In this document: one piece after another, positions 1-7,102 of the stretch
Layout of the letters: every line of letters starts with the position of its first letter
How positions within the stretch are numbered: the first letter of the stretch is position 1
DNA from: Kangiellaceae bacterium
GTDB taxonomy: Bacteria; Pseudomonadota; Gammaproteobacteria; Enterobacterales; Kangiellaceae
Direction: 5' to 3'
Assembly (NCBI GenBank): GCA_030590405.1
Contig: JAUUYO010000126.1
Coordinates: 1 to 10,055 of the forward strand
Length of the DNA stretch: 10,055 bases
Made by a program: the position numbers and the translations under genes
Notes under the pieces: model-generated
Database searches by the model: none
Told to the model about the DNA's origin: nothing
Seen by the model: the letters and a program-made list of their open reading frames with translations, nothing else

Positions 1-2
1 CA

Positions 3-158
3 AAGGGTAGAGAGTCCCAACTCTTTGACCGCAGCATTGATAATCAAATCAGTCGACTGAGGCAAAAACTGGAACTAGATCCAGCAAATCCCAAAATCAT
101 ACAGACTAAATGGGGCGGAGGTTATATCTTCTCCGCTAAATTAGCGTGGCAATCATGA
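3..158 (+). CDS. OmpR-family response regulator, C-terminal fragment
   Basis: This is the last 51 codons of a gene that begins before the window; it ends at TGA 156-158. The visible part is the end of an OmpR/PhoB winged-helix DNA-binding domain. A recognition-helix segment (FDRSIDNQISRLRQKLE) is followed by the wing (IQTKWGGGYIFSA), a pattern close to the family's usual IKTVWGVGYVF. The receiver domain with its phosphorylated Asp lies outside the window. The stop overlaps the histidine kinase ATG (155-157) as ATGA, so regulator and sensor are almost certainly co-transcribed and translationally coupled. The target genes cannot be told from this fragment. Confidence 0.9.
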   Translation, partial: KGRESQLFDRSIDNQISRLRQKLELDPANPKIIQTKWGGGYIFSAKLAWQS

Positions 159-1567
159 ATTTATCGGCCTGGTGGAAACCCAAAACAATGGCAGGTCAAA
201 TGATGGTGGTTCTTTTTCTGTCCTTAACTTTATTGTTGATAACATTTGTCGTAATGGAATTTTTAAAACAACAGACAGTGAGTGAAACTGCTGAAAGTAG
301 TCAGAATTTAAAAAGAATTAAATCTTTAATTCCAGTGTTCGAAATACTTAACATGAATCAAGTGAGTAAAGTCCTAAAATTAACTTCCAGTTGTCATGCC
401 GGACATACGTTGACAAAAGACCCCTATCAATTTCAGTCAGTTTCTAATGATACTAAGCAGCTGGAAAATAGAATCAGTCATAAATTAGTGCTCGAAGACA
501 CTCAGGTTTTAGTTGGTCATGTGACATTTTCACAAAAGGATTTCTCTTATCATAAATGTGGCGATAATGATATGCAGTTTCCGCTTGAAGGTCTCGTAAT
601 CAGTATTAAACTTGCTTCAGGTTTATGGTTTAATTCTGAAGTTCACTACCATGAATCACATCAGTTTACTGACATTATCTATTGGAGAAGGTGGTCATTT
701 GTCGCCGCATTTTTCATAGGGATTATAGCTGTTTTTTTGATTAGCCACTTGAATAAGCCACTTGAAAATTTGAATAAAGCGGCTCTTGAATTTGCTCAAG
801 GTTTAAAAATATCCAAAGTAAAAGAAATTGGACCACCGGATCTAAGAAGAACAATCAAATCTTTTAATCTCATGCAGCAACAAGTATCAGATGAAATAGA
901 TCGGCGTACCAAAACGCTAGCAGCCATTAGTCACGACATACGTACACCTATAACGGCTCTTCGAATTAAGGCTGAACTTATTGAGGATGATAAAACTAGA
1001 GAGAGTATTATTTCTAGTATTATCAAAATGGAAAAGATAACTGCGTCAGGACTTGAATTTCTCAAAGGAGAAAACAGATTCGAGCCGATGAAAATGGTTG
1101 ATCTAAGTTCATTGCTTGAAAGTGAATGTTTCGATTTTTCTGAGGTTGGCCTGCCAGTATCCTACACGGGAGAGAGCAATGTTTTTCAATTATGTAGACC
1201 TGAGGCTTTAGCAAGAGCGGTACGAAATTTGATAGAAAATGCAGTAAAATATGGTGGTGGCGCTGTCGTGAACTTAATCAGCGACATTGATTTCGTCACA
1301 ATATCGGTTTCAGATAATGGTCCAGGGATACCACATGACAAGCTTAATGTTGTAGTACAACCCTTCCAACGTTTATCAAAAGCGAGAGAAAGCAATGGAG
1401 GAGGCTTTGGCCTAGGTTTAGCTATCACCAAGGCAATTATAGAAGGTCATAATTCTCAACTATCTCTTGAACAAAATAATCCAACAGGTCTTGTTGCTAA
1501 TATCCTATTAACTCGAACAGATAAGCATTTTCTTGAGCACTATCGGAACGTATCGGTAGATGAGTAG
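155..1567 (+). CDS. EnvZ-like membrane sensor histidine kinase
   Basis: A 470-residue sensor kinase, partner of the upstream OmpR-type regulator. Numbered from ATG 155: TM helix about residues 14-37, a periplasmic sensor region to about 177 containing two Cys, TM2 about 180-198, then a HAMP linker starting at NKPLENLNKAA. The HisKA H-box is ISHDIRTPITAL with phospho-acceptor His260. The ATPase domain has the N-box NLIENAVKYGGG (Asn362 region), G1 box DNGPGIP (387-393), F-box QPFQRL and G2 box GGGFGLGLAI (415-424), so every catalytic box is intact. An in-frame GTG at 146 would add three residues; I prefer ATG 155 because of the ATGA overlap with the regulator stop. The last 71 bp overlap the thioesterase gene on the opposite strand. 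The periplasmic region matches no sensor domain I recognise, so the signal is unknown. Confidence 0.93.
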   Translation: MNLSAWWKPKTMAGQMMVVLFLSLTLLLITFVVMEFLKQQTVSETAESSQNLKRIKSLIPVFEILNMNQVSKVLKLTSSCHAGHTLTKDPYQFQSVSNDTKQLENRISHKLVLEDTQVLVGHVTFSQKDFSYHKCGDNDMQFPLEGLVISIKLASGLWFNSEVHYHESHQFTDIIYWRRWSFVAAFFIGIIAVFLISHLNKPLENLNKAALEFAQGLKISKVKEIGPPDLRRTIKSFNLMQQQVSDEIDRRTKTLAAISHDIRTPITALRIKAELIEDDKTRESIISSIIKMEKITASGLEFLKGENRFEPMKMVDLSSLLESECFDFSEVGLPVSYTGESNVFQLCRPEALARAVRNLIENAVKYGGGAVVNLISDIDFVTISVSDNGPGIPHDKLNVVVQPFQRLSKARESNGGGFGLGLAITKAIIEGHNSQLSLEQNNPTGLVANILLTRTDKHFLEHYRNVSVDE

Positions 1568-2024
1568 AATATGTGACCTTGGTCACATCTCTTGTGCCAT
1601 CCACATCAACCAACTTAACTTTACTACGAACAAAAATGCCATTACCTCGACCAATTTCTTGATCTTTCGCATTATAAACAACGGCTTCAGCAATAAACTG
1701 GCTACGATTTTTGTTGACCACTTTTCCCACGGCTCGCATTTTTCCGCTGGAAATAGGTTTCGTCAGATAGGTTGTAAATGAAGTGGTTAAAACAAAAACG
1801 TCAGGCTCAAGAGAATTAGCGGCAAAAAAAGCCGCATCATCTAACATTTTGAAATACACCGAGCCATGCACGGCTTGACCCGCATGAAAGAACTTTTTAT
1901 CGATATCGATAGATATATCAGCTGCCCCATCACTAATCGCCATTATTGGCGAGTAAAAATCATTCAATGGAGCCGCTTGATACATGCTTTCTAAACAGCG
2001 AAAATGTTTTTTGCTATCGATCAT
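1497..2024 (-). CDS. PaaI-like hotdog-fold acyl-CoA thioesterase
   Basis: A 175-residue cytoplasmic protein with a single hotdog domain of the PaaI/YbgC-like thioesterase superfamily, expected to hydrolyse an acyl-CoA to free acid and CoA. The central hotdog helix with its catalytic region is visible as HGSVYFKMLDDAAFFAAN (residues 53-70; His53-Gly54 and Asp62/Asp63 match the usual HGG...D pattern). The strands follow as TSFTTYLTKPISSGKMRAVGK and EIGRGNGIFV. The last 35-40 residues extend beyond the hotdog core, and their DNA overlaps the kinase gene by 71 bp. The gene lies 52 bp downstream of a CitE-like gene on the same strand, probably in one transcript, which suggests a role on a product or side product of that CoA-ester chemistry. 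ATG 2024 has only a weak Shine-Dalgarno; Met14 is an alternative start. The substrate is unknown. Confidence 0.8.
   Translation of the reverse strand: MIDSKKHFRCLESMYQAAPLNDFYSPIMAISDGAADISIDIDKKFFHAGQAVHGSVYFKMLDDAAFFAANSLEPDVFVLTTSFTTYLTKPISSGKMRAVGKVVNKNRSQFIAEAVVYNAKDQEIGRGNGIFVRSKVKLVDVDGTRDVTKVTYSTHLPIRSDSAQENAYLFELIGY
1571..1588. terminator. 8-bp-arm palindrome just after the kinase stop
   Basis: ATGTGACC-TT-GGTCACAT is an inverted repeat with perfect 8-bp arms, beginning 3 nt after the kinase TAG. It could fold in the kinase mRNA and end or stabilise the transcript, but no run of T follows, so it is not a canonical intrinsic terminator. It lies inside the C-terminal coding part of the opposite-strand thioesterase gene. 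A protein-binding site is equally possible. Confidence 0.3.
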
Positions 2025-2031
2025 TAATCAG

Positions 2032-2071
2032 GTCCGTAAACTCAAGTCCGTTAAACTCAAGTCCGTTAAAC
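2032..2071. repeat. 15-bp tandem repeat between two - strand genes
   Basis: Almost three head-to-tail copies of GTCCGTTAAACTCAA: 2032-2045 (14 bp, one T missing), 2046-2060 (complete) and 2061-2071 (11 bp). They fill most of the 52-bp gap between the CitE-like stop and the thioesterase start. On the - strand each copy reads TTGAGTTTAACGGAC and places a GGA upstream of the thioesterase ATG, the nearest about 9 nt away. Such a short tandem array can change in copy number by slippage. Confidence 0.85.
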
Positions 2072-2076
2072 AGTAA

Positions 2077-3066
2077 TCAAAAGAAAGCCGCTTTAATTTC
2101 ATCTGACAGCTCAAGTCCACTGATATGAGCCCGCTGCAACAATTGCCAAAAATAGCGATAAGTCGCGCGATCATGTAATTCACCAGCATATTGGATCGGC
2201 CCCCAATCGGCTTTTTGCGCGGCGAGTAGAATACCTTGAGCGTCTTCCACTTCTGAATAATCCGGTTTCATCGCTTCAACAATAGCCTCTACCTGAGTTG
2301 GATAAATACTCCACATCCGCATAAAACCAAACTCATTTCTAGCCCGACTTGCATCGCTTTTGGTCTGCTCTGAATTTTTAAGATCGAGAGTCACGTTATG
2401 CGCAGGAACAATGCCATTGGCTAACGCAGCTGCAACCATTTCGGTTTTAGCTCTGGCTAACAAGGGATGATCAAATTGTCCAGGACTTCTCATACAGGCA
2501 GCAGGAATAGCGCCATAATGGCCACTGACAAAATCCATCATGCCAAAATCAAGCACCTGGATCCAGTCCACTTCGGCGATTTTCCAGACATCTTTTAATG
2601 CGCCATGAGTTTCAACCAGCACATGGATCGGAATTTCCCGCTCGATATTATTTTCTTTGGCGACTTGTTTGATATAACCTACCATCGCCTCAATTTGAAA
2701 GGCTTGAGTGGACTTAGGCAGAGTGATGTAAGCCACTTTATTACCAATTTCAGGCACCAAAATATCAACATCTGCTTTCCAATGAGGATGGCTAAAATCG
2801 TGGATCCTGACACCCATCATATTATGCTGATTGGCGTCACTCGAAATCACTCTGGCAACCATTTCGGCATGCTCGGCTTCTTGCCCGGCAGCAGCACCAT
2901 CTTCACAATCACAGGTGATATCAAATACCGGACCGAATTTATTCTGCATTTCCAATGCTTTAAGCATTAATTTTTCACTACCGGCAAAATGCTCGCAGCT
3001 CGGAATAACGGGAAATGGTTTTTCCGCGTCAAACAGCGCTTCATTTGGATGGACATTAGCAGACAT
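2077..3066 (-). CDS. CitE/HpcH-family CoA-ester lyase homologue A (329 aa)
   Basis: A TIM-barrel protein of the HpcH/HpaI aldolase-citrate lyase beta family, which cleaves or forms malyl-type CoA esters in a Mg2+-dependent retro-Claisen reaction. Family landmarks: acidic segment DCEDGAAAG (residues 53-61), Arg87 in GVRIHD, Lys118 in TLPKS, the metal-binding Glu152 in VLVETHGAL and Asp178 in FGMMDFVSGHYG, and the C-terminal segment MWSIYPTQVEAI, where the usual His of the (A/V)IHP motif is Tyr255. Overall length is near that of malyl-CoA lyases. ATG 3066 has a good GGAG site (3073-3076). It is the first gene of a probable two-gene - strand unit with the thioesterase, and it diverges from the operon carrying two further CitE homologues. 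I cannot tell whether the substrate is malyl-, methylmalyl- or citramalyl-CoA, or another ester. Confidence 0.85.
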   Translation of the reverse strand: MSANVHPNEALFDAEKPFPVIPSCEHFAGSEKLMLKALEMQNKFGPVFDITCDCEDGAAAGQEAEHAEMVARVISSDANQHNMMGVRIHDFSHPHWKADVDILVPEIGNKVAYITLPKSTQAFQIEAMVGYIKQVAKENNIEREIPIHVLVETHGALKDVWKIAEVDWIQVLDFGMMDFVSGHYGAIPAACMRSPGQFDHPLLARAKTEMVAAALANGIVPAHNVTLDLKNSEQTKSDASRARNEFGFMRMWSIYPTQVEAIVEAMKPDYSEVEDAQGILLAAQKADWGPIQYAGELHDRATYRYFWQLLQRAHISGLELSDEIKAAFF

Positions 3067-3165
3067 TATTCGCTCCTATTTTTTGTTAAAGTCAATATCA
3101 GGTTAATGAGTTCAAATTAAGGGTTTGAATCAATTTTAAATATAATAAAAAGTGTTCTTATATAA

Positions 3166-3193
3166 CTTATACCCAAACATCTTGGCAATGCAA
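3166..3193 (-). promoter_or_regulatory. candidate sigma70-type promoter for the - strand CitE-thioesterase unit
   Basis: On the - strand, TTGCAT (3193-3188) and TATAAG (3171-3166) are separated by 16 bp. This would start transcription near 3158 and give a leader of about 90 nt before ATG 3066. The match is by eye only in AT-rich DNA. Confidence 0.35.
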
Positions 3194-3291
3194 CATTCCC
3201 TACCTATACTTTAGTCACATTTGAGCAAAAGTGGGTTGTTATTCACTTCGGATACTTTACTCTAAACATTATCAAAAGATCTTTACGTTAA

Positions 3292-3303
3292 ACAAATATT
3301 TGT
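3292..3303. promoter_or_regulatory. 12-bp perfect palindrome, possible operator
   Basis: ACAAATATTTGT is perfectly self-complementary and overlaps the candidate -35 box of the + strand operon. Its symmetry and place fit a dimeric regulator site, but it is AT-rich and short enough to occur by chance. I see no second copy in the intergenic region. Confidence 0.3.
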
Positions 3304-3327
3304 ATTCTGGGCTAAAATAGGTATGAT
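3300..3327 (+). promoter_or_regulatory. candidate sigma70-type promoter for the + strand operon
   Basis: TTGTAT (3300-3305) and TATGAT (3322-3327) with a 16-bp spacer, roughly 105 nt upstream of ATG 3440. The palindrome at 3292-3303 overlaps the -35 box, a usual position for a repressor or activator site. The match is by eye only. Confidence 0.35.
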
Positions 3328-3439
3328 TTAAGCTGAGATAAAGACATCCGACCAGTTAAATAAAGCGAAAATTACAATAATTAATCAATAGCCGAGATTT
3401 TTAGCCCCGTTCTGGCCACAGTTAACTAGGAAAAAGCAT

Positions 3440-4561
3440 ATGAATTATCACAATGAATTCTTAGAACACGTCAATGAAGAGGACGTACTAGGTGGCTTCT
3501 GGCCTGGCATTCAGCTTTATTATCCGCCAGTAAAATATTCCCCAAAAGACAGCGAATACGAAACTATGGAGCAAGCGGTCGCTCGAATTAGACGACATGC
3601 CCATAACTGTGCCGCGCATACTTTATTGTTTGATTTGGAAGATGGTTGTCGTCAAAAAGAAATGAGCCGTGAGCTATTGCGTAGCGAATTGCCAAAATTT
3701 CCTGAGCGAAAGTTCCAAATAGCCCTGCGGATCAACCCGTTTAGGACCGAAGAGTACGAAAAAGATCTCGAAATGATCCGCGATGTCGCCGAATATATCG
3801 ATGTGATTGTTCTGGCGAAAGCCGGTGAAATGTACGGCGCGGCAGAAATCAGAGATTTATCCGCCTGGTTGGTTGGGGTAAACCCCAATATTGAAATTCA
3901 GCCAATTATCGAACACCCTCGTTCACTTAAGCTAGCGCCAGAGCTGATGCAATTTTCAACCGTTAAACATGTGGTCTTTGGCATTCACGATTTTTCCAAA
4001 GCGATGGCTATCCATTTGACTCCCGAAGGCTGGATCGACGAGTTAAAAACCTATTTACGTAATCTCTTACTAGAAGCGCGGATTGCAGGTAAAGGTGTGA
4101 TTGGTGGCGTGGAAGTACTAATTAATGAAACGCCGATGCCAGAAACCAATATCGAACCCCACGATGTTCGCCGGTGGCTGGATTTGCATGGCGACCATGA
4201 ATCTCATGTGGTGCATCGGCATGCCACGGTAGAAGCACAAATGGGACTTACCGGAAAGCAAGTCATCCATCCTTATCATATTCATTTATGTAAAGTCGCA
4301 TTTACGCCATCACCGATGATCATCCAACGCAATATTGCCATGTTGAAAGCGGCAATTGAGGCCGATGCTTTATTGGGCGGGGCAATAAAATTTGAAGGCG
4401 AAATGCTAGATCCACCGATGTTTGGTAAATCACTACAAACCTTATTGCGGGCCTATGCACTTAAGTCTCTCAATGAGCAAGACAAGCAATTTGCGATGGA
4501 TGTACTCAAACTACTGCCCATTCACGTTATTCGAGAAAACTGGCCCTACGGACGTATTTAA
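3440..4561 (+). CDS. CitE/HpcH-family CoA-ester lyase homologue B, enlarged (373 aa)
   Basis: First gene of the four-gene operon and another TIM-barrel CitE-type protein. Landmarks: LLFDLEDGCR (residues 62-71), Arg97 in ALRINP, Lys127 in VLAKAGE, metal ligands Glu158 (PIIEHPRSL) and Asp184 (FGIHDFSKAM), and His277 in KQVIHPYHI. All expected catalytic positions are therefore present. At 373 residues it is clearly longer than usual members (about 280-330). The extra length is an N-terminal stretch of about 40 residues and an insertion at about 222-262 rich in His and Asp (DLHGDHESHVVHRHATVEAQ), just before the C-terminal IHP motif. ATG 3440 has an AGGAA site at 3428-3432 with good spacing. The stop is 1 nt before the synthetase ATG. 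The specificity is unknown; it may act on a different ester or form a mixed complex with homologue C. Confidence 0.82.
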   Translation: MNYHNEFLEHVNEEDVLGGFWPGIQLYYPPVKYSPKDSEYETMEQAVARIRRHAHNCAAHTLLFDLEDGCRQKEMSRELLRSELPKFPERKFQIALRINPFRTEEYEKDLEMIRDVAEYIDVIVLAKAGEMYGAAEIRDLSAWLVGVNPNIEIQPIIEHPRSLKLAPELMQFSTVKHVVFGIHDFSKAMAIHLTPEGWIDELKTYLRNLLLEARIAGKGVIGGVEVLINETPMPETNIEPHDVRRWLDLHGDHESHVVHRHATVEAQMGLTGKQVIHPYHIHLCKVAFTPSPMIIQRNIAMLKAAIEADALLGGAIKFEGEMLDPPMFGKSLQTLLRAYALKSLNEQDKQFAMDVLKLLPIHVIRENWPYGRI

Positions 4562-4562
4562 C

Positions 4563-6209
4563 ATGAGTCAATTAGAAAAATATCTAAGCCAAACCGACAA
4601 TGGACCTGAGTGGACCATTCCGGAATATTTTAATATTGCTAATGAGTGTGTCAAGCAACATGCTATCGGCGACCATGCGGAAAATATTGCGCTGATTGTC
4701 GAAGATGATCAATTGGGCACTAAGGAGCTCTCTTACAAAGAGCTGGATCAACAAAGTGGCAAAATCGTCACAGTACTCAATCAATTAGACATTCAGGTTG
4801 GCGATCGCGTTTTGATCCGTCTGCCAAATTCCACCGATTACCCTGAGAGTTTTTTCGGATGTTTAAAACATGGCGCTATCGCGGTACCAACTTCAACCTT
4901 ATTGGCCACCTCCGAAGTGGCTTATTTAGCTAAAGATTCCGGCGCAAAAATATTAATTGCCGCCAAATCCATGTGGACAGAATTACAATCCATCTTAAAT
5001 GAATCAACTAATTTGACCGCAGTTTTATTAGCGGGTGATGGCGAGATGCCATCAACAAATACAGACTCAAAAGTTCGCCTGTTAGATTTAACCAAGTTGG
5101 TGCAAAACGCCGAAGCGACCAATGAGATTAATCAAAGCAAAGCCGACGACCCCGCTTATCTGGTTTATACCTCGGGCACCACCGGTTTTACAAAAGGTGT
5201 TTTGCATGCGCATCGTTCTTTGATTGGCCGATTGCCCGCCAGTCAATACTGGTTTGATTTTAAGAGCGGCGATCGGATCATGCATTCTGGAAAATTCAAC
5301 TGGACCTATGTATTAGGCTCGGCGCTGATGGATCCGCTGTTTCATGGGCATACGGTGATTGTGCATGAAGGTAAAAACGATGCGAGCACCTGGCCAAAAC
5401 TAATCAAAAAACATGAGTGCAGTATTTTTATTGGTGTACCGACAATTTACCGGCAAATTATTCAAAAAACTGATTTCAGCGCTGAAGATGTGCCATCACT
5501 ACGCCATTGCATGAGCGCCGGTGAACATTTATCCGATGAAATGTTGGCTGCCTGGCGCGACAGATTTGAACAAGATGTTTTTGAAGCGATCGGCATGAGC
5601 GAATTTTCTTATTATATCTCACAACGAATTGACAAGCCTATCAGACCGGGTGCCGCAGGATTTCCGCAGCCTGGGCATAATGTCCAACTGCTAGCTGGCG
5701 ATGGCACGCCAGCAGTTAATGGCGAAGAAGGTATGATTGCTATTCCCGAATCCGATCCTGGGCTATTCTTAAACTATTGGCAGTTGCCGGAAGAAACCCA
5801 AACAGCAAAACACGATGGTTACTTCTTTACTGGCGACTACGCGCGCATGGATGAGGAAGGTTATATCTGGTTTTTAGGTCGTAAAGACGACATCATCAAC
5901 ACTTTTGGTTATCGGGTTTCTCCCCATGAGATTGAACGAGTATTAAAAACTCATCCGGCCATCGCAGATTGTGTCGCGCTCGGTGAAGAGCTGGGAAAAG
6001 ATAAGGTGCTGGTGAGCGCTTGCGTTATTTTGCATCCCGGTAGCCAATTGAGTGAGCAAGAACTGCTGGAGTTTGGCAATCATAACCTAGCCAAATACAA
6101 AGCGCCTAAGATTGTGCATTTTTATGATGATTTCCCCCGCACCAAAAATGGCAAAGTTTTAAGAAAACAAATGATCGCTCAGCTACAAGAAAAAAGGAGT
6201 CAATCATGA
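4563..6209 (+). CDS. AMP-forming acyl-CoA synthetase (acid-CoA ligase)
   Basis: A 548-residue ANL-superfamily ligase that converts a carboxylic acid, ATP and CoA to acyl-CoA, AMP and PPi in two half-reactions. Numbered from ATG 4563: the P-loop TSGTTGFTKG (203-212), the GMSE motif (344-347), TGDYARMDEEGYIWFLGRK beginning at 423 with the ATP-ribose Asp425, the hinge region GRKDD (439-443), FGYRVSP, and the catalytic Lys531 in KNGKVLRK. Everything needed for activity is present. The style is closest to benzoate/medium-chain acyl-CoA ligases and acetyl-CoA synthetase relatives; the substrate cannot be read from sequence. The frame stays open upstream to 4422, but that part overlaps the CitE gene and would add 47 unlikely residues, so ATG 4563, 1 nt after the previous stop, is chosen. 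In this operon it most likely activates the acid handled by the hydratase and lyases. Confidence 0.92.
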   Translation: MSQLEKYLSQTDNGPEWTIPEYFNIANECVKQHAIGDHAENIALIVEDDQLGTKELSYKELDQQSGKIVTVLNQLDIQVGDRVLIRLPNSTDYPESFFGCLKHGAIAVPTSTLLATSEVAYLAKDSGAKILIAAKSMWTELQSILNESTNLTAVLLAGDGEMPSTNTDSKVRLLDLTKLVQNAEATNEINQSKADDPAYLVYTSGTTGFTKGVLHAHRSLIGRLPASQYWFDFKSGDRIMHSGKFNWTYVLGSALMDPLFHGHTVIVHEGKNDASTWPKLIKKHECSIFIGVPTIYRQIIQKTDFSAEDVPSLRHCMSAGEHLSDEMLAAWRDRFEQDVFEAIGMSEFSYYISQRIDKPIRPGAAGFPQPGHNVQLLAGDGTPAVNGEEGMIAIPESDPGLFLNYWQLPEETQTAKHDGYFFTGDYARMDEEGYIWFLGRKDDIINTFGYRVSPHEIERVLKTHPAIADCVALGEELGKDKVLVSACVILHPGSQLSEQELLEFGNHNLAKYKAPKIVHFYDDFPRTKNGKVLRKQMIAQLQEKRSQS

Positions 6210-7102
6210 CCTACCAGTATCGTCCAAGACGTAGCGTACTTTATGTTTCCGCTCATGAAGTCCGGCATATCGAAAAGTCGCGTACTCTTCATGCTGACAG
6301 CATTGTATTTGACTTACAGGAATCAGTGCCGCCATCCAAAAAGGTCGAAGCAAGAGCTATGTTGGTTAAAGCTTTTGAAAATCCTAATTTTGGTTATTCA
6401 GAAAAAATCATACGTGTCAATTCGCTTGATTCTGAATGGGGAATGGATGATTTAAGAGCCGCGGTAAGTTTAGATGTCGACGCGATATTATTTCCCAATG
6501 TTGAAAGCGGAGGTCAATTAAAAGCAGCCATCGCAACCCTCGATGAGGCTGGTGGAAACCGACTGCCAGTTATGGCAAATATTGAAAGTCCAAAAGGGGT
6601 ATTACGAAGTGAAGAGATTGCAGGTGCCAGTGAACGCTTAACCGCTATTGTACTTGGCACCACTGATTTAGCTAATTCACTGCGGATTAACCTGACTCTT
6701 GATCGAGCTGGATTATTGACCAGCTTATCGATGGTAGTGCTCGGCGCGCGCGCCCATGATAAATGTGTGATTGATGGTCCGCATTTTGATCTTAAAAATA
6801 TTGAAGCCTGCGAATTTTCCTGCCGACAGGCGAGAGATTTAGGCTTTGACGGCAAGGCAGTTATCCACCCAGTGCAACTGGCTTATAACAATGACGCCTT
6901 CACTCCAAAAGGTGAAGATATAAAACGCGCCAAAAAGATTATTGAAGCGATTGCCAGCGCTCATGAAATGGGTAAAAGTGTGGCGGTAATTGATGATCGA
7001 TTGATCGAACCATCGTTAGAACTTTGGGCAAGACGAGTGATTGCGCTTTATAATCAAGTGAAAGAACTCGGACAAAATGAATTGATAGGCCCAGAGAAAT
7101 GA
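6206..7102 (+). CDS. CitE-family CoA-ester lyase homologue C (298 aa)
   Basis: A compact member of the CitE/malyl-CoA lyase family, near the usual length. N-terminal RRSVLYVSA is typical of the family. Other landmarks: SIVFDLQESVPPSKK (32-46, where most relatives have DLEDxV), Arg70 in IIRVNS, metal ligands Glu127 (ANIESPKGV) and Asp154 (LGTTDLANSLR), and His221 in GKAVIHPVQL. The Lys common in the (I/L)PK segment is replaced by Asn98 (LFPNVES). It probably cleaves a malyl-type CoA ester such as beta-methylmalyl-CoA or citramalyl-CoA; a malyl-CoA thioesterase role, known for the CitE-like Mcl2 of Rhodobacter, is an alternative. The ATG overlaps the synthetase stop (ATGA) and has a strong AAGGAG site at 6194-6199 with 6-nt spacing. 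Its own stop overlaps the next ATG in the same way. Confidence 0.87.
   Translation: MTYQYRPRRSVLYVSAHEVRHIEKSRTLHADSIVFDLQESVPPSKKVEARAMLVKAFENPNFGYSEKIIRVNSLDSEWGMDDLRAAVSLDVDAILFPNVESGGQLKAAIATLDEAGGNRLPVMANIESPKGVLRSEEIAGASERLTAIVLGTTDLANSLRINLTLDRAGLLTSLSMVVLGARAHDKCVIDGPHFDLKNIEACEFSCRQARDLGFDGKAVIHPVQLAYNNDAFTPKGEDIKRAKKIIEAIASAHEMGKSVAVIDDRLIEPSLELWARRVIALYNQVKELGQNELIGPEK

Larger units (their letters stand above)
3067..3439. other. divergent intergenic control region, 373 bp
   Basis: AT-rich non-coding DNA between the two divergent CitE-like genes. I see no convincing gene or structured RNA in it. It holds a candidate promoter for each direction, a 12-bp palindrome (3292-3303) and a small inverted repeat TTCAAA/TTTGAA (3111-3116 and 3124-3129) in the presumed leader of the - strand transcript. 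No regulator gene lies next to it. Confidence 0.7.

Noticed and set aside
146..154. GTG start for the histidine kinase
   Set aside because: It gains only three residues; ATG 155 forms the classic ATGA overlap with the regulator stop.
1..1567. The two-component system as dedicated regulator of the CoA-ester cluster
   Set aside because: It is convergent with the cluster and not in the same transcript; nothing in the sequence links it to the divergent promoter.
2605..3106. Two + strand open frames opposite CitE homologue A
   Set aside because: They are shadows of a clearly conserved - strand gene and show no protein-family character.
3111..3129. TTCAAA/TTTGAA inverted repeat as a riboswitch or attenuator
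   Set aside because: The stem is only 6 bp in AT-rich DNA with no conserved aptamer-like structure; it is mentioned only as part of the intergenic region.
4422..4562. Upstream extension of the acyl-CoA synthetase reading frame
   Set aside because: It overlaps the end of the CitE gene, would add 47 residues without any resemblance to ligase N termini, and ATG 4563 sits 1 nt after the upstream stop as expected in this tight operon.
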